Below are positions 48,362-57,800 of a stretch of DNA of 64,000 bases, piece by piece. Position 1 is the stretch's first letter; each line of letters begins with the position of its first letter. The position numbers were made by a program, and so were the translations under genes. Source of the stretch: Adlercreutzia murintestinalis (GTDB lineage Bacteria > Actinomycetota > Coriobacteriia > Coriobacteriales > Eggerthellaceae); NCBI RefSeq assembly GCF_943192905.1, contig NZ_CALPCC010000007.1, positions 29,221 through 93,220 of the forward strand, given 5' to 3'. The notes under the pieces are model-generated. The model was not told the DNA's origin, made no database searches, and saw nothing but the letters and a program-made list of their open reading frames with translations.

Positions 48362-49361
48362 TGATGTCGAAGCGGCTCGGCGCGCCAGATTCAGACGCGG
48401 TTCCACGCGAGCTGCCCGAAGCGGCGGCATCGTCTGCGGAAATAGCGCCTGAGGCCGCAGCGCTGGAAGCGGCGCTGGCATTCGAGCTGTTGGTGCTGGA
48501 ACTGGCACCGCTTTCCGCATCGCGCGCCATGCCATAGATGCCCTGCCCCCCGTTCTGCGGGAAGTCGCACGTGAACGACCCAGACATCTTCTGTAGCTGC
48601 ACGGTGAACAGGCTGCTCTCCGGCAGAGCCACCTCAACGTGCCCGCTTGCCGAGCTGATGTAAGCGCTTTCCGGGCAAGTTTCCTGGCAGTCCACCACCA
48701 CATCGCCGCTGGCAAGACTTATGTTGAGCTGCTGCGCCACCGGTCCAGCAAGGCGCACATTGCCGCTGGCCACATCAAGGTTCAGCGCATCGGCGCGCGC
48801 CACAGCCGCGGTCACCTGGCCCGAAGCCAGATTCACGCTCAGCGAATCGCAGCCAATCGCCCCGATCTCGTAGCTGCCTGACGCCCCGTTGATGACAACG
48901 TTGCCCAGCTGATCGGCCACGCTTTCCGGAATGCTGATCTTGAGATTCTTCCGGGCGAGCGACGAGCAGCCGTACAGCCACCCCTCGCGCGGGCCGTAAC
49001 TGACACGCAGCGTGTCGTCCTCAAGACTCCAACGCATGCGACGGCTTTCGGGAAGCGAGGCACCGTTTTCCTCAGCGCACACAATGCTGTTCGAAGCCGC
49101 TTCTTCGTCGGCCGTGGTATCGATGACGACGCTGCCCGCCGCCCAGTCAACCTCAAGATTCTTCACGCGCGCGGCATCAACCTCCGCGTTGCCCGCCTCA
49201 GGCAGGTCGTAGCTCTCATAGGTCTGCCAGAAAATGTCATTGGCATGGTGCGCCGCCATGGAACAGCCACGACTGCATCCCACGATGCCGCCGCACAGCA
49301 CTACGCATAGCAGAATGACGAGCAGGATCTTCACGTATGACGCTGTGGTCAATCTAGTCAT
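48324..49361 (-). CDS. DUF4097 beta-repeat surface protein
   Basis: 345 residues. N-terminal membrane segment (ILLVILLCVVLCGGIVGC, with a Cys that could be a lipobox) is followed by a DUF4097-like right-handed beta structure: EVDWAAGSVVIDT, ISIPESVADQLGNVVINGASGSYEIG, LDVASGNVRLAGPVAQQLNISLASGDVVVD. The Ser/Ala tail (residues ~295-330) is low complexity. DUF4097 proteins often sit near membrane-bound sensors as putative adhesins. GCGAGGTCC precedes ATG 49359-49361, and the start overlaps the XRE gene's end by 8 bp. Confidence 0.8.
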   Translation of the reverse strand: MTRLTTASYVKILLVILLCVVLCGGIVGCSRGCSMAAHHANDIFWQTYESYDLPEAGNAEVDAARVKNLEVDWAAGSVVIDTTADEEAASNSIVCAEENGASLPESRRMRWSLEDDTLRVSYGPREGWLYGCSSLARKNLKISIPESVADQLGNVVINGASGSYEIGAIGCDSLSVNLASGQVTAAVARADALNLDVASGNVRLAGPVAQQLNISLASGDVVVDCQETCPESAYISSASGHVEVALPESSLFTVQLQKMSGSFTCDFPQNGGQGIYGMARDAESGASSSTNSSNASAASSAAASGAISADDAAASGSSRGTASESGAPSRFDITMMSGQVTLRPR

Positions 49362-50103
49362 GGTGGACCTCGCTTTGCGTTGGGGCCTGTGCGGGAACTT
49401 GCGGTTCAACGTGCGCAGGGGCCTGCGATGCGGCCTGTGCGTGGACTTGCGGGCCACCGTGAGCCGCAATGTAGTTGGGATCGTGCGCGATGATATTGAA
49501 CACCCAGTAGTAGAACGGGATGGTCAAAAAGATGACCCACGCCGGATGCCAAAGATCCAGGAAAAAGCCGAAGAACAGGAACACCACCACGCACAGGAGC
49601 GGATACGGGAACGTGCGCCACGCGCGGCTGGTGTGGAAGGAAGCAGTACCGGCAGCAGCTGCGGGCGCGGGTGCAGGCGTGGCTACTGGCTCAGGTATGG
49701 GCGCAGACTGGGCATGCTCTGGTTGGTCCCCTAGGACAGCTTGGGCGGCCACTTCATCAACAGACGCTTCCTGCGTTTCCGCAGCCATTTCGTTCGCAGG
49801 CGTTTCCTGTGCTCCCGCAGCTGATTCGTCGGCAGACGCTTCCTGCGTTGTCGCAACTACTTCACCAGCAAACGTTTCCTGCGAATCTCCGGAAAACACC
49901 TCTGCGCCTCGCACCAATTCGTCAAGCGATACCTTGTAGAGCTGCGAGAGTGCGACCAAGTTCCCGATGTCGGGCGCCGACTCGGCTCGCTCCCACTTCG
50001 ACACCGCCTGACGCGACACCCCGATCTTCCCAGCCAGATCCTCCTGACTCAGCGCACGAGCGCGCCGCAGCTCGATCAGGCGATCGGCGAATTCGTAACT
50101 CAT
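49354..50103 (-). CDS. XRE-family regulator with C-terminal membrane helices
   Basis: 249 residues from ATG 50101-50103 (GAGGGAG upstream). N-terminal HTH: FADRLIELRRARALSQEDLAGKIGVSRQAVSKWERAES (residues ~5-60), typical Cro/CI. Residues ~80-135 are a Glu/Ala/Thr repeat (TQEAS..E.AA.AQET..NE). Two hydrophobic segments, YPLLCVVVFLFFGFFLDLW and VIFLTIPFYYWVFNIIA, anchor it to the membrane, before a Gln/Ala/Pro/Val tail. It overlaps the DUF4097 gene, and such pairs are predicted to regulate the surface protein. Signal sensed is unknown. Confidence 0.85.
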   Translation of the reverse strand: MSYEFADRLIELRRARALSQEDLAGKIGVSRQAVSKWERAESAPDIGNLVALSQLYKVSLDELVRGAEVFSGDSQETFAGEVVATTQEASADESAAGAQETPANEMAAETQEASVDEVAAQAVLGDQPEHAQSAPIPEPVATPAPAPAAAAGTASFHTSRAWRTFPYPLLCVVVFLFFGFFLDLWHPAWVIFLTIPFYYWVFNIIAHDPNYIAAHGGPQVHAQAASQAPAHVEPQVPAQAPTQSEVHHD

Positions 50104-50164
50104 AAAACTCCCTCGGTTATTCGCTGCCATCCTCTTCGCCTTTCGAGTATGCGGTTGCGGGTCC

Positions 50165-50180
50165 TGTTGCATAAGCAACA
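50165..50180. promoter_or_regulatory. Palindromic operator candidate upstream of the XRE gene
   Basis: TGTTGC-ATAA-GCAACA, nested within GCGGTTGC (50151) and GCAACCGC (50209) arms. Position suits autoregulation of the XRE gene (start 50103, minus strand). Confidence 0.4.
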
Positions 50181-50326
50181 TCGGTGGTCATTTTGACAAA
50201 ACAGACGTGCAACCGCCAGTTGCGCGCATTAATGCCCTGGTAGATCGTTTTTCTGTTGACCGTGAAACTTTGTTACGTGCTCGGCGTCGGATGTCTGATG
50301 CCGGGGCGTCAGGTGCCAAGCTTCGC

Positions 50327-50410
50327 GTTATCCGACGGTGCCGTAACCTGGCCTAGCTCACCAGAGGCGCGCGCCTGTCTGCCCCACGAGAGTTATCCGA
50401 CGGTGCCGTA
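50327..50410. repeat. 19-bp direct repeat at the end of the 50393 gene
   Basis: GTTATCCGACGGTGCCGTA at 50327-50345 and again at 50392-50410. The second copy holds the last five codons and stop of the 95-residue gene, so the downstream copy duplicates the gene's tail. Confidence 0.85.
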
Positions 50411-50680
50411 CACCTGCCCCCACGCATGGCCGGAAATGGCTGAGTTCAACTGTATGGTCAGCTTCTGACGCGTGTACTCGCCAGGAGGCAGCAGGTTGAC
50501 GATGCGCAAAAGATCGTCGGGAAGATCGGCCGACTCAGCCGCCATCACCACCTGCAAGCGCGAAACGACCGGACCCGCAGGTTCTTCGGGGAAGCCGGGG
50601 GAATCCTCTTCGCCGAACAGCTGATCGATCACCTGTTGAAGCGCACCATAATGCTCGCTTTTCTCTCTGTTACTGGGCAT
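50393..50680 (-). CDS. Hypothetical protein
   Basis: 95 residues. ATG 50678-50680 is four bases after the stop of the upstream homologue-like gene (GGAGCACTAG ribosome site). An acidic N-terminal helix (EHYGALQQVIDQLFGEEDSPGF) and a C-terminal LRIVNLLPPGEYTRQKLTIQLNS are visible. No known family. Coupling to the 347-residue gene suggests a shared role. Its 3' end is duplicated downstream. Confidence 0.6.
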   Translation of the reverse strand: MPSNREKSEHYGALQQVIDQLFGEEDSPGFPEEPAGPVVSRLQVVMAAESADLPDDLLRIVNLLPPGEYTRQKLTIQLNSAISGHAWGQVYGTVG

Positions 50681-51724
50681 CTAGTGCTCCAATGCTCGGC
50701 TGATCTTCGCACGAAGACGGGCGGCCACGTCGTCAAGTGCTTCGGGCTCGCCGCTTTCGTGGCGGGCGGCCAGCTCGGGGGGCAGCACCACATCAAGGTC
50801 GTCAGTAGCAGCCACCAACGCACCGGTGTACGCCGGGGTCGCATCGCCAGTAGCGCGCAGGAATTGAGCGCCCGCCGCACGCAAGGCATCCGCCACGTCC
50901 ACCATATCATCGGGTTCCGCATACGGGCCCGCAGCCATCGCACCGCGAACCTCGTTGCCGGAATCTGCTTCGTTGTCGAAATCGGCCGCGCTGGGCGCGC
51001 TGACCTCTTCTTCGAGGTTCCGTTTGCGCACTTCCAGCTGCACCAGGATGGGCAGGGCGTACTCTGCGCGAATGCTCTGCGTCATGCGCACCGCCGCATC
51101 AAGGGGCGCCGCCGTGCTCAAACCCAGCACCTGCGCGCCGTACTCGGCCATCACACCAACGGCGTCGCGCAGCGTATCTCCGCTGGGCAGCATGTCGGCT
51201 GCATCCACCTGCACCGATGCCAGCACGGGCGCATCGCTCACTTTCCGCAGCCCGATCAGCGCGCACTTCAAGTCCACCGCGCGCGTGAAGCCATTCAGGA
51301 AGAAGGCGTCGAAGTCCTCGCCGTCGAACAGGCGCGCAGCCCGCTTGTATTGATCGCTGTTCTCGTTGAGCGAGGCGCGCGACGAAGGATCGAGCGGCAG
51401 CCCGCAGGGACCCAGCTCCACCAGCACATGCTGCGGGTTCTGCATGCGTACCACGCGCAGTGCCGTTTTCGCGAGCTCTTCGGCACGCTGCTCCATGCGC
51501 ACCTGGGCGAGGCGCATGGGCGCAAGGCTGGCTGTGGGCGTCACCAGGCATTGCGCGCCTACCAGCATGTCGAGCTTGTAGGCTTCCTCGAATACTTCTG
51601 GCTCGAGCAACAGCGTTAGTTCGCCGTCGCGCTGCACGTTGAGCCCGAGCCGTGCGAGTTCTGTCCACACCGGTTCGCTCAACACGAGCATGTCCTTCAA
51701 GAACCGCAGTTGAATGTCCGCCAT
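50681..51724 (-). CDS. Degenerate homocysteine S-methyltransferase-like protein
   Basis: 347 residues with the layout of the MetH/Mmu homocysteine-methyltransferase barrel: LLLEPEVFEEAYKLDMLVGAQCLVTPT, VLVELGPCGLPLDP and a long VLASVQVDAADMLPSGDTLRDAVGVMAEYGAQVLG. The zinc-site motif GGCCG is replaced by RATGDATPAYTG, so zinc-dependent methyl transfer to homocysteine is unlikely. It may have been repurposed as a binding or regulatory protein. GGAGAAT precedes ATG 51722-51724. It pairs with the 95-residue gene downstream. Confidence 0.55.
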   Translation of the reverse strand: MADIQLRFLKDMLVLSEPVWTELARLGLNVQRDGELTLLLEPEVFEEAYKLDMLVGAQCLVTPTASLAPMRLAQVRMEQRAEELAKTALRVVRMQNPQHVLVELGPCGLPLDPSSRASLNENSDQYKRAARLFDGEDFDAFFLNGFTRAVDLKCALIGLRKVSDAPVLASVQVDAADMLPSGDTLRDAVGVMAEYGAQVLGLSTAAPLDAAVRMTQSIRAEYALPILVQLEVRKRNLEEEVSAPSAADFDNEADSGNEVRGAMAAGPYAEPDDMVDVADALRAAGAQFLRATGDATPAYTGALVAATDDLDVVLPPELAARHESGEPEALDDVAARLRAKISRALEH

Positions 51725-51834
51725 ATTCTCCTGCCTATCAATACGTCGAACTACCTATTTCGTAAACTTCTCTTTATATCCCTCCATTATAAAGATGCTG
51801 CGCGAAGGAGCGTAGTAAGGCCGCAGCCCAAAAG

Positions 51835-51872
51835 CAGATTCGGCGGGTCCTCGCAGGCGCCCACCGAATCTG
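51835..51872 (-). terminator. Rho-independent terminator for nrdD
   Basis: Arms CAGATTCGGCGGG (51835-51847) and CCCACCGAATCTG (51860-51872), one mismatch, followed on the minus strand by CTTTTG. Confidence 0.75.
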
Positions 51873-51936
51873 AAAGAACTTCAAATCTTATGAACCTTAC
51901 ACCTTCACCGCGCCCCAGCACCACAGTACGGCGCTG

Positions 51937-52024
51937 GAAGCGCTCATGGTCGTCCTAAGTCGCCCTTCCTAAGTCCCTAGGTCGTCCTTCCTCAGTTACC
52001 CTTCCTAGGAAGCGCTCACGACCG
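51937..52024. repeat. CCTTCCTA-type repeats
   Basis: Repeated GTC(G/C)(T/C)CCTTCCTAAGT-like units bracketed by two copies of GGAAGCGCTCA(T/C)G(G/A)(T/C)CG at 51937 and 52009. Confidence 0.6.
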
Positions 52025-52034
52025 CCCGAGATGC

Positions 52035-54356
52035 CTAGATGGAGTGCTTCACGCGCTCGCTCTCTTCGGCGCGCTTCGCATCGTTGAAGCGGTCGAGCGT
52101 GCCCACCAGATACCCGGTGATGCGGCGGATGCGCTCGAAGCCCTGTCGGCCGTCATCTTCGGTGCGTCCACACTTCGGGCAGCTGTCGCCGATGATGCCG
52201 TTGTACCCGCACACCGGGTCGCGGTCGACCGGATGGTTGATGGAACCATACCCCATACCCGCTTCTTTCATGTAGCGAATGACCGACTCGAACGCCTCAA
52301 GGTTCTCGGTGGGATCGCCGTCAAGCTCGATGTAGCTGATGTGACCGCCGTTCGTCAGCTGGTGATACGGCGCCTCCACGTTGATCTTGTCGAAGGCGTT
52401 GATGTCGTAATACACCGGCACATGGAAGCCGTTGGTATAGTAGTCGTGGTCGGTCACGCCCGGAATAACGCCGTAGCGCTCGCGATCGATGCGCACGAAG
52501 CGCCCAGACAGACCCTCGGCCGGCGTGGCGATCAGCGTGTAGTTCATGCCGCGCTCGCGCGAGAGCTGGTCGCAGTAGCTGCGCATGTGCCCGATGATCT
52601 CGAGGCCCAGCCGCTGCGATTCCTGCGACTCGCCATGGTGCTTGCCCGTCAGCGCCACCAGGCACTCGGCCAGCCCGATGAAGCCCGTGGTCAGCGTGCC
52701 GTGCTTGAGCACCTCGCGCTGCTCTTCGTCATAGGCCAGCTTCTCGGAATCGATCCACACGCCCTGGCCCATGAGGAACGGCGCGTTGTACACCTTCTTG
52801 CGCGCCTGAATCTCGAAGCGCTCGTCCAGCTGCTTGGTGACCAGCGCCAGCTTGGAATCCAGCAGATCGAAGAACAGGTCCAGGTCACCCTTGGCACGAA
52901 TGGCCAGACGCGGCAGATTGATGGACGTGAACGACAGGTTGCCGCGGCCAGGCGTGACCTCGCGCTCGGGGTCGTACACGTTGCCCATGACGCGCGTGCG
53001 GCAGCCCATGTAGGCGATCTCGGTTTCCGGCGTGCCCTTGTAATACTGCGCGTTGAACGGCGCGTCCAGGAAGCTGAAATTCGGGAACAGGCGCTTGGCC
53101 GAGCAACGCATGGCTAGCTTGAACAGGTCGTAGTTCGGGTCCTCCGGGTTGTAGTTCACGCCTTCCTTCACGCGGAAGATCTGCACCGGGAAGATGGGCG
53201 TCTCGCCGCTGCCCAGGCCCTCTTCGGTGGCCAGCAGCATGTTCTTGATGACCATGCGGCCCTCAGGCGAGGTATCCATGCCGTAGTTCACCGAGCTGAA
53301 CGGCGTTTGCGCGCCGGCCCGGCTATGCATGGTGTTCAGATTGTGCACCAGCGCCTCCATGGCCTGGAAGGTGGCGCGATCGGTGTCGCGCACGGCGTTC
53401 TTGGTGCTATACGCCATGATGGTTTCAATAGCATCTGCGCTGATGCCCGCATCAGTCAGCTGCGCTTCCACCTGGCTTCGGAACGCATCGGACATCTCCA
53501 GTGCGGCCCACTCGCCCGTAGCCTCTTCCACCTTCGTCAGTACGTTCTGCACCAGCGCGCGCTCGTCGGCAACGTCGCACAGCAGATCGATGGCCTCGGC
53601 CATGTGCTTCTTGAACAGGCGACGATACGTCTTGCGCACGCCGTCGGCTAGGCCGTAGTCGAAATCGCACACGCTCTGACCGCCATGCTGGTCATTCTGG
53701 TTGGACTGAATGGCGATGCATGCCAGCGCCGTGTAGCTGGCGATATCGTTCGGCTCGCGCAGCACGCCATGACCTGTGGAGAATCCGCTCTTGAACAGCT
53801 TGCGCAGCTCGATCTGGCAGCACGTGGTGGTCAGCGTGTAGAAATCCATATCGTGAATGTGGATGTCGCCCTCGCGATGGGCCTTGGCGAAACGCGGGTC
53901 GAGCACGCACATCTCGTAGAACTGCTTGGCCGATTCCGAGCCGTACTTCAACATGGTGCCCATAGCGGTGTCGGCGTTGATGTTGGCATTCTCGCGCTTG
54001 AGGTCGGAGTCGGCGGCCTTGCTGAACGTGATGTCCTTCAGCGTTTGAATGAGGCGGCTATTCACATCGCGCACGCGGTTGCGCTCGGCGCGATACAGGA
54101 TGTAGCTCTTGGCCGTTTGCACGAAGCCGCTCTCGATCAGCGTTTCCTCGACCAGATCTTGTACGCCCTCCACCGTGGGCGTGCCCTCGATGGCGCCGCT
54201 GTCGATCTTCTGGGCGACCTGATGGGCTATCTGGTCGGCGGTGCCGCGATCCTGCATGGCCGCGCACGCCTGAAACGCCTTCTCAATGGCGGCAGCGATC
54301 TTCTCTTCGTGGAACTCGGTCTTGCGGCCGTCGCGCTTGATGATTGCTTGTGGCAT
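52035..54356 (-). CDS. nrdD: Anaerobic ribonucleoside-triphosphate reductase NrdD
   Basis: 773 residues, class III. N-terminal ATP-cone (IIKRDGRKTEFHEEKIAAAIEKAFQA), then the catalytic barrel; VCGYNGIIGDSCPKCGR near the C-terminus is the metal/thiol region, and the glycyl radical lies in RITGYLVG (Gly ~748). It reduces NTPs to dNTPs with formate or thioredoxin; it needs the SAM enzyme NrdG, which is not encoded nearby. The gene is alone; its upstream region holds a DnaA-box and palindromes. GAAAGGAAGC precedes ATG 54354-54356. Confidence 0.97.
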   Translation of the reverse strand: MPQAIIKRDGRKTEFHEEKIAAAIEKAFQACAAMQDRGTADQIAHQVAQKIDSGAIEGTPTVEGVQDLVEETLIESGFVQTAKSYILYRAERNRVRDVNSRLIQTLKDITFSKAADSDLKRENANINADTAMGTMLKYGSESAKQFYEMCVLDPRFAKAHREGDIHIHDMDFYTLTTTCCQIELRKLFKSGFSTGHGVLREPNDIASYTALACIAIQSNQNDQHGGQSVCDFDYGLADGVRKTYRRLFKKHMAEAIDLLCDVADERALVQNVLTKVEEATGEWAALEMSDAFRSQVEAQLTDAGISADAIETIMAYSTKNAVRDTDRATFQAMEALVHNLNTMHSRAGAQTPFSSVNYGMDTSPEGRMVIKNMLLATEEGLGSGETPIFPVQIFRVKEGVNYNPEDPNYDLFKLAMRCSAKRLFPNFSFLDAPFNAQYYKGTPETEIAYMGCRTRVMGNVYDPEREVTPGRGNLSFTSINLPRLAIRAKGDLDLFFDLLDSKLALVTKQLDERFEIQARKKVYNAPFLMGQGVWIDSEKLAYDEEQREVLKHGTLTTGFIGLAECLVALTGKHHGESQESQRLGLEIIGHMRSYCDQLSRERGMNYTLIATPAEGLSGRFVRIDRERYGVIPGVTDHDYYTNGFHVPVYYDINAFDKINVEAPYHQLTNGGHISYIELDGDPTENLEAFESVIRYMKEAGMGYGSINHPVDRDPVCGYNGIIGDSCPKCGRTEDDGRQGFERIRRITGYLVGTLDRFNDAKRAEESERVKHSI

Positions 54357-54470
54357 GTTTGAGCTTCCTTTCCGCGTCTCCGCGCATTATCCAGCCTGCT
54401 GCTATTTGTCCGGCTCCACCTGCGGAAACCCATATTCCATGAACATGATTTCCACAGCATTTGAACCGAC

Positions 54471-54490
54471 TTATCCACAACATGTTGTGG
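54471..54490. promoter_or_regulatory. DnaA box and palindrome upstream of nrdD
   Basis: TTATCCACA at 54471-54479 is a perfect DnaA box; overlapping it, CCACAACATGTTGTGG (54475-54490) is a perfect 16-bp palindrome, about 120 bp before nrdD. Confidence 0.65.
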
Positions 54491-54505
54491 TTGCTGCTCT
54501 TACCA

Positions 54506-54530
54506 GCGGGAATATATAGTATATTTCCGC
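54506..54530. promoter_or_regulatory. AT-rich palindrome upstream of nrdD
   Basis: Arms GCGGGAATATA and TATATTTCCGC (one wobble) around TAG. AT-rich core resembles NrdR boxes, but the match to the consensus is partial. Confidence 0.45.
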
Positions 54531-54754
54531 GTGCGACGATGCAACCCCTTTTTAGCTAGATTTAGGTAACGGTTTCCCAACCCTGCAAAGCGGGCGGAGG
54601 GTCCCGCGCCTCTTATGTGGGTCTCCCACACCTTATAGACTTCGCCGTACCCGAGAGGACTCTGCGCCTTCTAGGCTTCTTCGCGCCTTAGAGGGACCCT
54701 GCATCTTGCAGAGCCCTCCTCTACCTTATCTACCTTATATATAAGAATATAAGA

Positions 54755-54775
54755 AAGGGCGCACGAGGCGCCCTT
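54755..54775 (-). terminator. Terminator of the surface-protein gene
   Basis: AAGGGCGC / GCGCCCTT with a 5-nt loop, followed on the minus strand by TTTCTTAT. Confidence 0.8.
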
Positions 54776-54892
54776 ACCCTTGCTCACTCTGTCCGATCGA
54801 GGCGCAGCTGCGCAATCGCGCCCTCAAGGCCGCACGCAGGCACAGTCTTGCGACCGCAGCCCCACAACCGCACCCTCGCGGCCGCAGCCGCC

Positions 54893-57800
54893 TTACTGCT
54901 GCTGCTTGATCCGATGCGCCGTTCTCAGCAGGCGCACCCCGATCACCGAGCACGTCAGTGCCGTGGTGGCCAACATCAAGATCAGCATTCGCTGGAACAT
55001 CTCATCGCCTGTCCGCGCGAGCAGCGCACCCTTGCGCGGAACGTCCGGATTCTGGCCGTCGCCCGTGCCCGGCAGCCTCGGATCTCCCGGAACGTTCGGG
55101 TCATCCGGATCATCGGGCGTCTCGCCAGCCTTCTGATCCACGACGCGCACCGTGTTGCGCACCGAGAACAGCGCGCCCAGATCGATCCCTTCCAGATCAT
55201 CGGCATGCACCGCACTGGCCGCTCCGTCGCCTTGTTCCTCCTGCGCTGCGCGCATCGTCTGCGTATCCTGCTCGATATGCGGGCGCACGAAGCCCTCTTC
55301 CGCCCGGAACAGCGGACGCTGCTCGCCATAGGCATCCATACAGCCAATGCCCTCGGCCAATTCCTCGTCGGAGAACTCGCCCGGATGCCCGTAGCTCACC
55401 AGCGCGTTGTCGTCACCGTATACCAGATTCATCTTCTTTTCTGTCCCCCTCCAATCGTCGTTGAAAGCGTCGAAGTTCAAACTGCTGCCCTCCACGCGCC
55501 CATCGTCGATCGACTGGTCTGCGTTGAACTTCAAGCTGGGCTGCGTTTCTGCCTGCGACGTGATGAAGCGCAGCGTCAGATCCACATCCGTGCTGGATGC
55601 AAGCTTGGTCATGGTAGCGCTCAGTTTGCCCACGCCCGCCAGCACGTCTACCCCATCATCAGAGGTGCCCGCATCAGCATACACCCCGTACAGCCCTACC
55701 ACGACGGGGATAATGGTATCGTTGCGCTCATATCCCGTGGGTGCCTTCACTTCACGCAGATACAGCGCCTTGCCCAGCAGATCGTTCCCCTCAGAATCGA
55801 TCCACAGCGTCTGCGCCGTGCCCTCACCATCCTCAACGTACGGCGCGAACACGATGGTGCCGTGCTGGTTGTCGGCCGCATCGCCATTATGCGGAACACC
55901 GGTCACGCCCGCCGCGTACACGGGCATCACGTTGCCCGCAGCATCCGTCACGCTGGTCACGTGGGCATCCTCGATGGTGGCATCCGCCGCACGCTCGGCA
56001 TCGCCGCGGCTCTCGAACAGCGCGAACGCCGCGCCATCGATGCGCTCGCCAGCCTCGTTCGTCTTCCACAAGCGCAACTCGCGCTGCTCGTTGGGAATAT
56101 AGATGATGGGCTGGAACGCCCGGTCGAAATCGCTGGCATCAATGGGACGGAAGCCGTCGCGCTGCCCCGTGATGGTCGCCAGCACGCGGTCGAGCCCCTG
56201 GTCGGCCACCTTCTGAGCCAGCTGCTCGTAGCGCGCATGAGAGTTGGCCGCATCCACGCCAGCCGCCTTCAGCGCCTCAGGGCTGATGACCGCATACACC
56301 ATCTGCAATGTGCCATCTGGATCATACAAACGGTAGTCGTCGGCAACGCCGGGCAGCCCTTCGATCTGCCCGGTCAGCGACGCAAGCGAACTGTTCCAGC
56401 TCAGGTGCCACGGCTTGCCCGCACCGGTCGCCGCACCAGCCGCCTGCTGCAACGCAGCTTCCAGCAATGCGCGTGCGTCAGAGCCAGCCACCGCCTGATA
56501 TCCCGCGGTCACATCGCCATATAGCGGACGCCACCCCTCGTCGGTGACGATGGTGGGCACGGTCACCACCAACCCGTCGCGCTGCGTCTGAGAGCTCACG
56601 TGGTCGCTTGGATCCACCGTCAACTCGCCGTTGTCGTACGTGGCGTAATGAATGTCGCTATCCACCGTCACGAGCGACGCAAATCCAGCGCTCGCCCCGG
56701 TCTGGTAGGTGTTGTTCACCACCAGCATGCCGGTGGCGGGCAGATAATGGAACAGCACGTCGGTGCGCATCTGGCGGTACCCCGGCGGGCGCTGCGTTTC
56801 GCGCAGCACGTACAGCCGACCGCCGTTCATGCCCAGCTGCGCCGCCCGCTGAGCGAAGTCGAGCACCTCAGAGGCGGGTTGACCGTTCGCATCCACCTGA
56901 TAGAACGACGACATGCCGGTCGCATCGGTGGTCAGCATGGCCACCGGCGCGCTGCTCATGCGATCCGCCACCTCTTCAAGGGTCACCTCGGCCAGGCCCT
57001 CTTCGGTGGTGCCCGTCGGCGCATCCACGGCGTACAGCTCGAAGCTGGCCTGCGCCACCGGATTGCCGTCCTGATCCACCTTGGCTATCTGGGCCGTGGG
57101 CCGCTTCACATCGGTCACGCGCACGGTATTGCGAATGGCGAACACGTTCACCAGCGACGCATCCGACAGCAGATCCGCGCTCACCCCGCGGTACGGCCCC
57201 GAGGCCAGCGCGCGCTCCAACGCTTCGGTGTCCTGCTCGGGCGCCGCACGCACGAACCCGGTCGCCGTGCGGAACAACGGGCGCTGATTGCCCGCCGCGT
57301 CGATGTAGCCGATGCCCGCTTCCAACTCAGCTTCCGTGAAGCCATCGGGCGAACCGTAATCCACTAGCGCGTTGACCCCGTATTCCAGGTTCATCCGGTG
57401 GGTGTCGCTGGCCTGCCAGCTGCGGTTGAACACCTCGAACGACACGCTCTGCGCGCCCGTCGGCACCGCCGAGCTCTCCTGCGTCTGCATGACCGACGTG
57501 ATGTAGCGCAGCGTCAGGTTGAAATCAGGCGATGCGGCGTACTTGGTCATGGTGGCGCTCAGCTTGCCCACGCCTGCCAGCACGTCCACGCCATCAGCCG
57601 TCGTGCCCGCATCAGCGTAGATGCCGTACTGGCCGATCACCACCGGAATGATGGTGTCGTTGGGATTGAACCCGGCTGGCGCCTGTATCTCTTTCAAGTA
57701 GAGCACGCGGCCGTTCTGGCCGTCGTCGCCCACCGTCCATTCGGTATGCGCAGCGCCCGCACCATTGGTCACGTACGGCGCGAAGATGAGCATACCTTCA

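Larger units (their letters stand above)
51725..52034. other. Gene-free region with terminator and CCTTCCTA repeats
   Basis: 310 bp between the degenerate methyltransferase start and nrdD end. A terminator hairpin at 51835-51872 (minus strand) and CGTCCTTCC/GCCCTTCCTAAG-type repeats at 51950-52012 were seen. Confidence 0.6.
54357..54892. other. nrdD upstream region with repeats and a terminator
   Basis: 536 bp. Next to nrdD are a DnaA box and two palindromes; further up, degenerate CTCTGCGCCTT/GAGGGACCCTGCATCTTGCAG-type repeats (54590-54740) and the surface-protein terminator. Confidence 0.6.

Noticed and set aside
54848..56524. 558-codon frame opposite the surface-protein 3' end
   Set aside because: Shadow frame; no start signal, and the opposite strand carries conserved modules.
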